Positions 63,231 through 64,000 of a stretch of DNA of 64,000 bases are shown piece by piece. The notes beneath the pieces are model-generated. The model was given only the letters and a program-made list of their open reading frames with translations. It was not told the DNA's origin and did no database searches. The stretch is from the NCBI GenBank assembly GCA_902168255.1, contig CABHON010000013.1:62001-126000 (forward strand). Direction: 5' to 3'. This DNA comes from an uncultured Legionella sp. (GTDB lineage: Bacteria > Pseudomonadota > Gammaproteobacteria > Legionellales > Legionellaceae). The position numbers and the translations under genes are program-made. Numbering within the stretch: position 1 is the first letter of the stretch; each line of letters starts with the position of its first letter.

Positions 63231-64000
63231 TTAAATCATAACTACTGCTGCACCGGTGAATTGTCCATAACGAAGATCATCAAGTGCCTGATTTACATCC
63301 TGTAGAGAATAAGTATGAATTTCAGTTTTGATAGGAATGCTAGGCGCTAATGATAAAAATTCTTCGCCATCTTTTCGGGTTAAATTGGCAATAGAACATA
63401 ATGTACGTTCACCCCACAATAGATCATAAGAAAAACTTGGAATATTGCTCATATAAATGCCTGCACACACTACTACGCCTCCTTTAATTGTATTTTGGAG
63501 TGCCAAAGGAACCAAGGAGCCAACTGGAGCAAAAATAATGGCTGCATCAAGAAGATGCGGGGGTGATTTATCTGAATCCCCCGCCCAAGTAGCGCCTAAT
63601 TGACAAGCAAATGTTTGTGTTTTGTAATCTCCTGGTGTTGTGAATGCATATATATTGCGCCCTTGTTTACAGGCAACTTGTGTAAGTATATGGGCGGCCG
63701 ATCCAAAACCATATAATCCTAAATGTTTTGCCCCCATAGTTTTTAATAACGCTCGATAACCAATGAGACCAGCACAAAATAAAGGGGCTGCTTGAGTATC
63801 AGAATAACCATCTGGTATGGGGAAGCAAAATTGATAATTGGCTACACAATATTCTGCAAACCCACCATCAATTTGATAACCTGTAAATTGTGCTTTATCA
63901 CAGAGATTTTCTCGCCCATTTAAGCAAAATGAGCAAATATTACAGCTACCACCTAACCATGGAACACCAATACGTTGACCTATTCGAAATGTTTTTACAT
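63231..64000 (-). CDS. Zinc-dependent alcohol dehydrogenase, 5' end outside window
   Basis: Medium-chain NAD(P)-dependent alcohol dehydrogenase. The frame is open to the window edge, so the internal ATG at 63737 is not the start. The structural zinc cysteines are visible (CNICSFCLNGRENLC), followed by GGFAEYCVAN, the catalytic-zone CAGLIGYRALL and a nucleotide-binding glycine motif (LYGFGSAAHI, slightly unlike GxGxxG). About 255 codons are in the window. It is directly upstream of the metal ATPase, a pairing that suggests a stress or detoxification operon; this is inference. Confidence 0.88.
   Translation of the reverse strand, partial: VKTFRIGQRIGVPWLGGSCNICSFCLNGRENLCDKAQFTGYQIDGGFAEYCVANYQFCFPIPDGYSDTQAAPLFCAGLIGYRALLKTMGAKHLGLYGFGSAAHILTQVACKQGRNIYAFTTPGDYKTQTFACQLGATWAGDSDKSPPHLLDAAIIFAPVGSLVPLALQNTIKGGVVVCAGIYMSNIPSFSYDLLWGERTLCSIANLTRKDGEEFLSLAPSIPIKTEIHTYSLQDVNQALDDLRYGQFTGAAVVMI

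Overview
The window is AT-rich chromosomal DNA of a gammaproteobacterium. The most likely home is the Legionellales (Legionella/Coxiella relatives). Reasons: the gene order rodZ-hisS-yfgM-bamB-der and lptD-surA, the LplT/PlsC/acyl-ACP-synthetase fusion at the left edge, a HipBST locus, and several very large or coiled-coil proteins of unrecognised family that look like the effector-type genes of intracellular members of this order. The assignment is inferred from gene content and not proven.

Layout. 1-8455: the 3' part of an aas-type fusion gene, then three unrecognised genes (1303, 267 and 340 aa). 8460-15390 (minus strand): guaB-guaA-tadA with a clear promoter before guaB, and the cytochrome c maturation genes ccmC-D-E-F. 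15434-15852: two ~108-bp repeats in inverted orientation. 15916-18370 (minus): ddl, a short-chain dehydrogenase and an isochorismatase-like hydrolase. 18589-24639: two unusual genes (a 1603-aa pentapeptide-repeat protein and a 405-aa coiled-coil protein), followed by a broken copy of the second gene's start. 24929-28820: a three-gene unit (DUF1189-like membrane protein, alpha/beta hydrolase, FadE-type acyl-CoA dehydrogenase). 28883-32543: accessory genes and debris around tRNA-Leu(CAG).

32664-41754 (minus): a long housekeeping run transcribed rodZ-hisS-yfgM-bamB-der-ccmG-ccmH-polA. The last two Ccm genes therefore sit in a cell-envelope/translation run far from ccmCDEF. 41975-45725: an EamA exporter, a compact type IV pilus locus in which PilM-, PilN- and PilP-like pieces are joined in one protein ahead of a short PilQ, then aroK. 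45745-47244: a complete HipBST toxin-antitoxin system, with operators around its promoter. 47449-53878: pepN, lptD, surA, then tRNA-Ala(GGC).

53971-61352 looks acquired. Next to tRNA-Ala is a serine-recombinase gene with an internal deletion, then yjdM/phnA, a SulP transporter, and a nitric-oxide module on the minus strand: quinol NO reductase (norB), alternative oxidase (aox) and the NO sensor-repressor NsrR. A good NsrR-type operator lies before aox and a weaker candidate before norB. Together these would remove NO and keep respiration going when NO blocks the haem-copper oxidases, which suits an intracellular lifestyle. A frameshifted PIN-like gene, a P1B metal ATPase and a truncated zinc alcohol dehydrogenase close the window.
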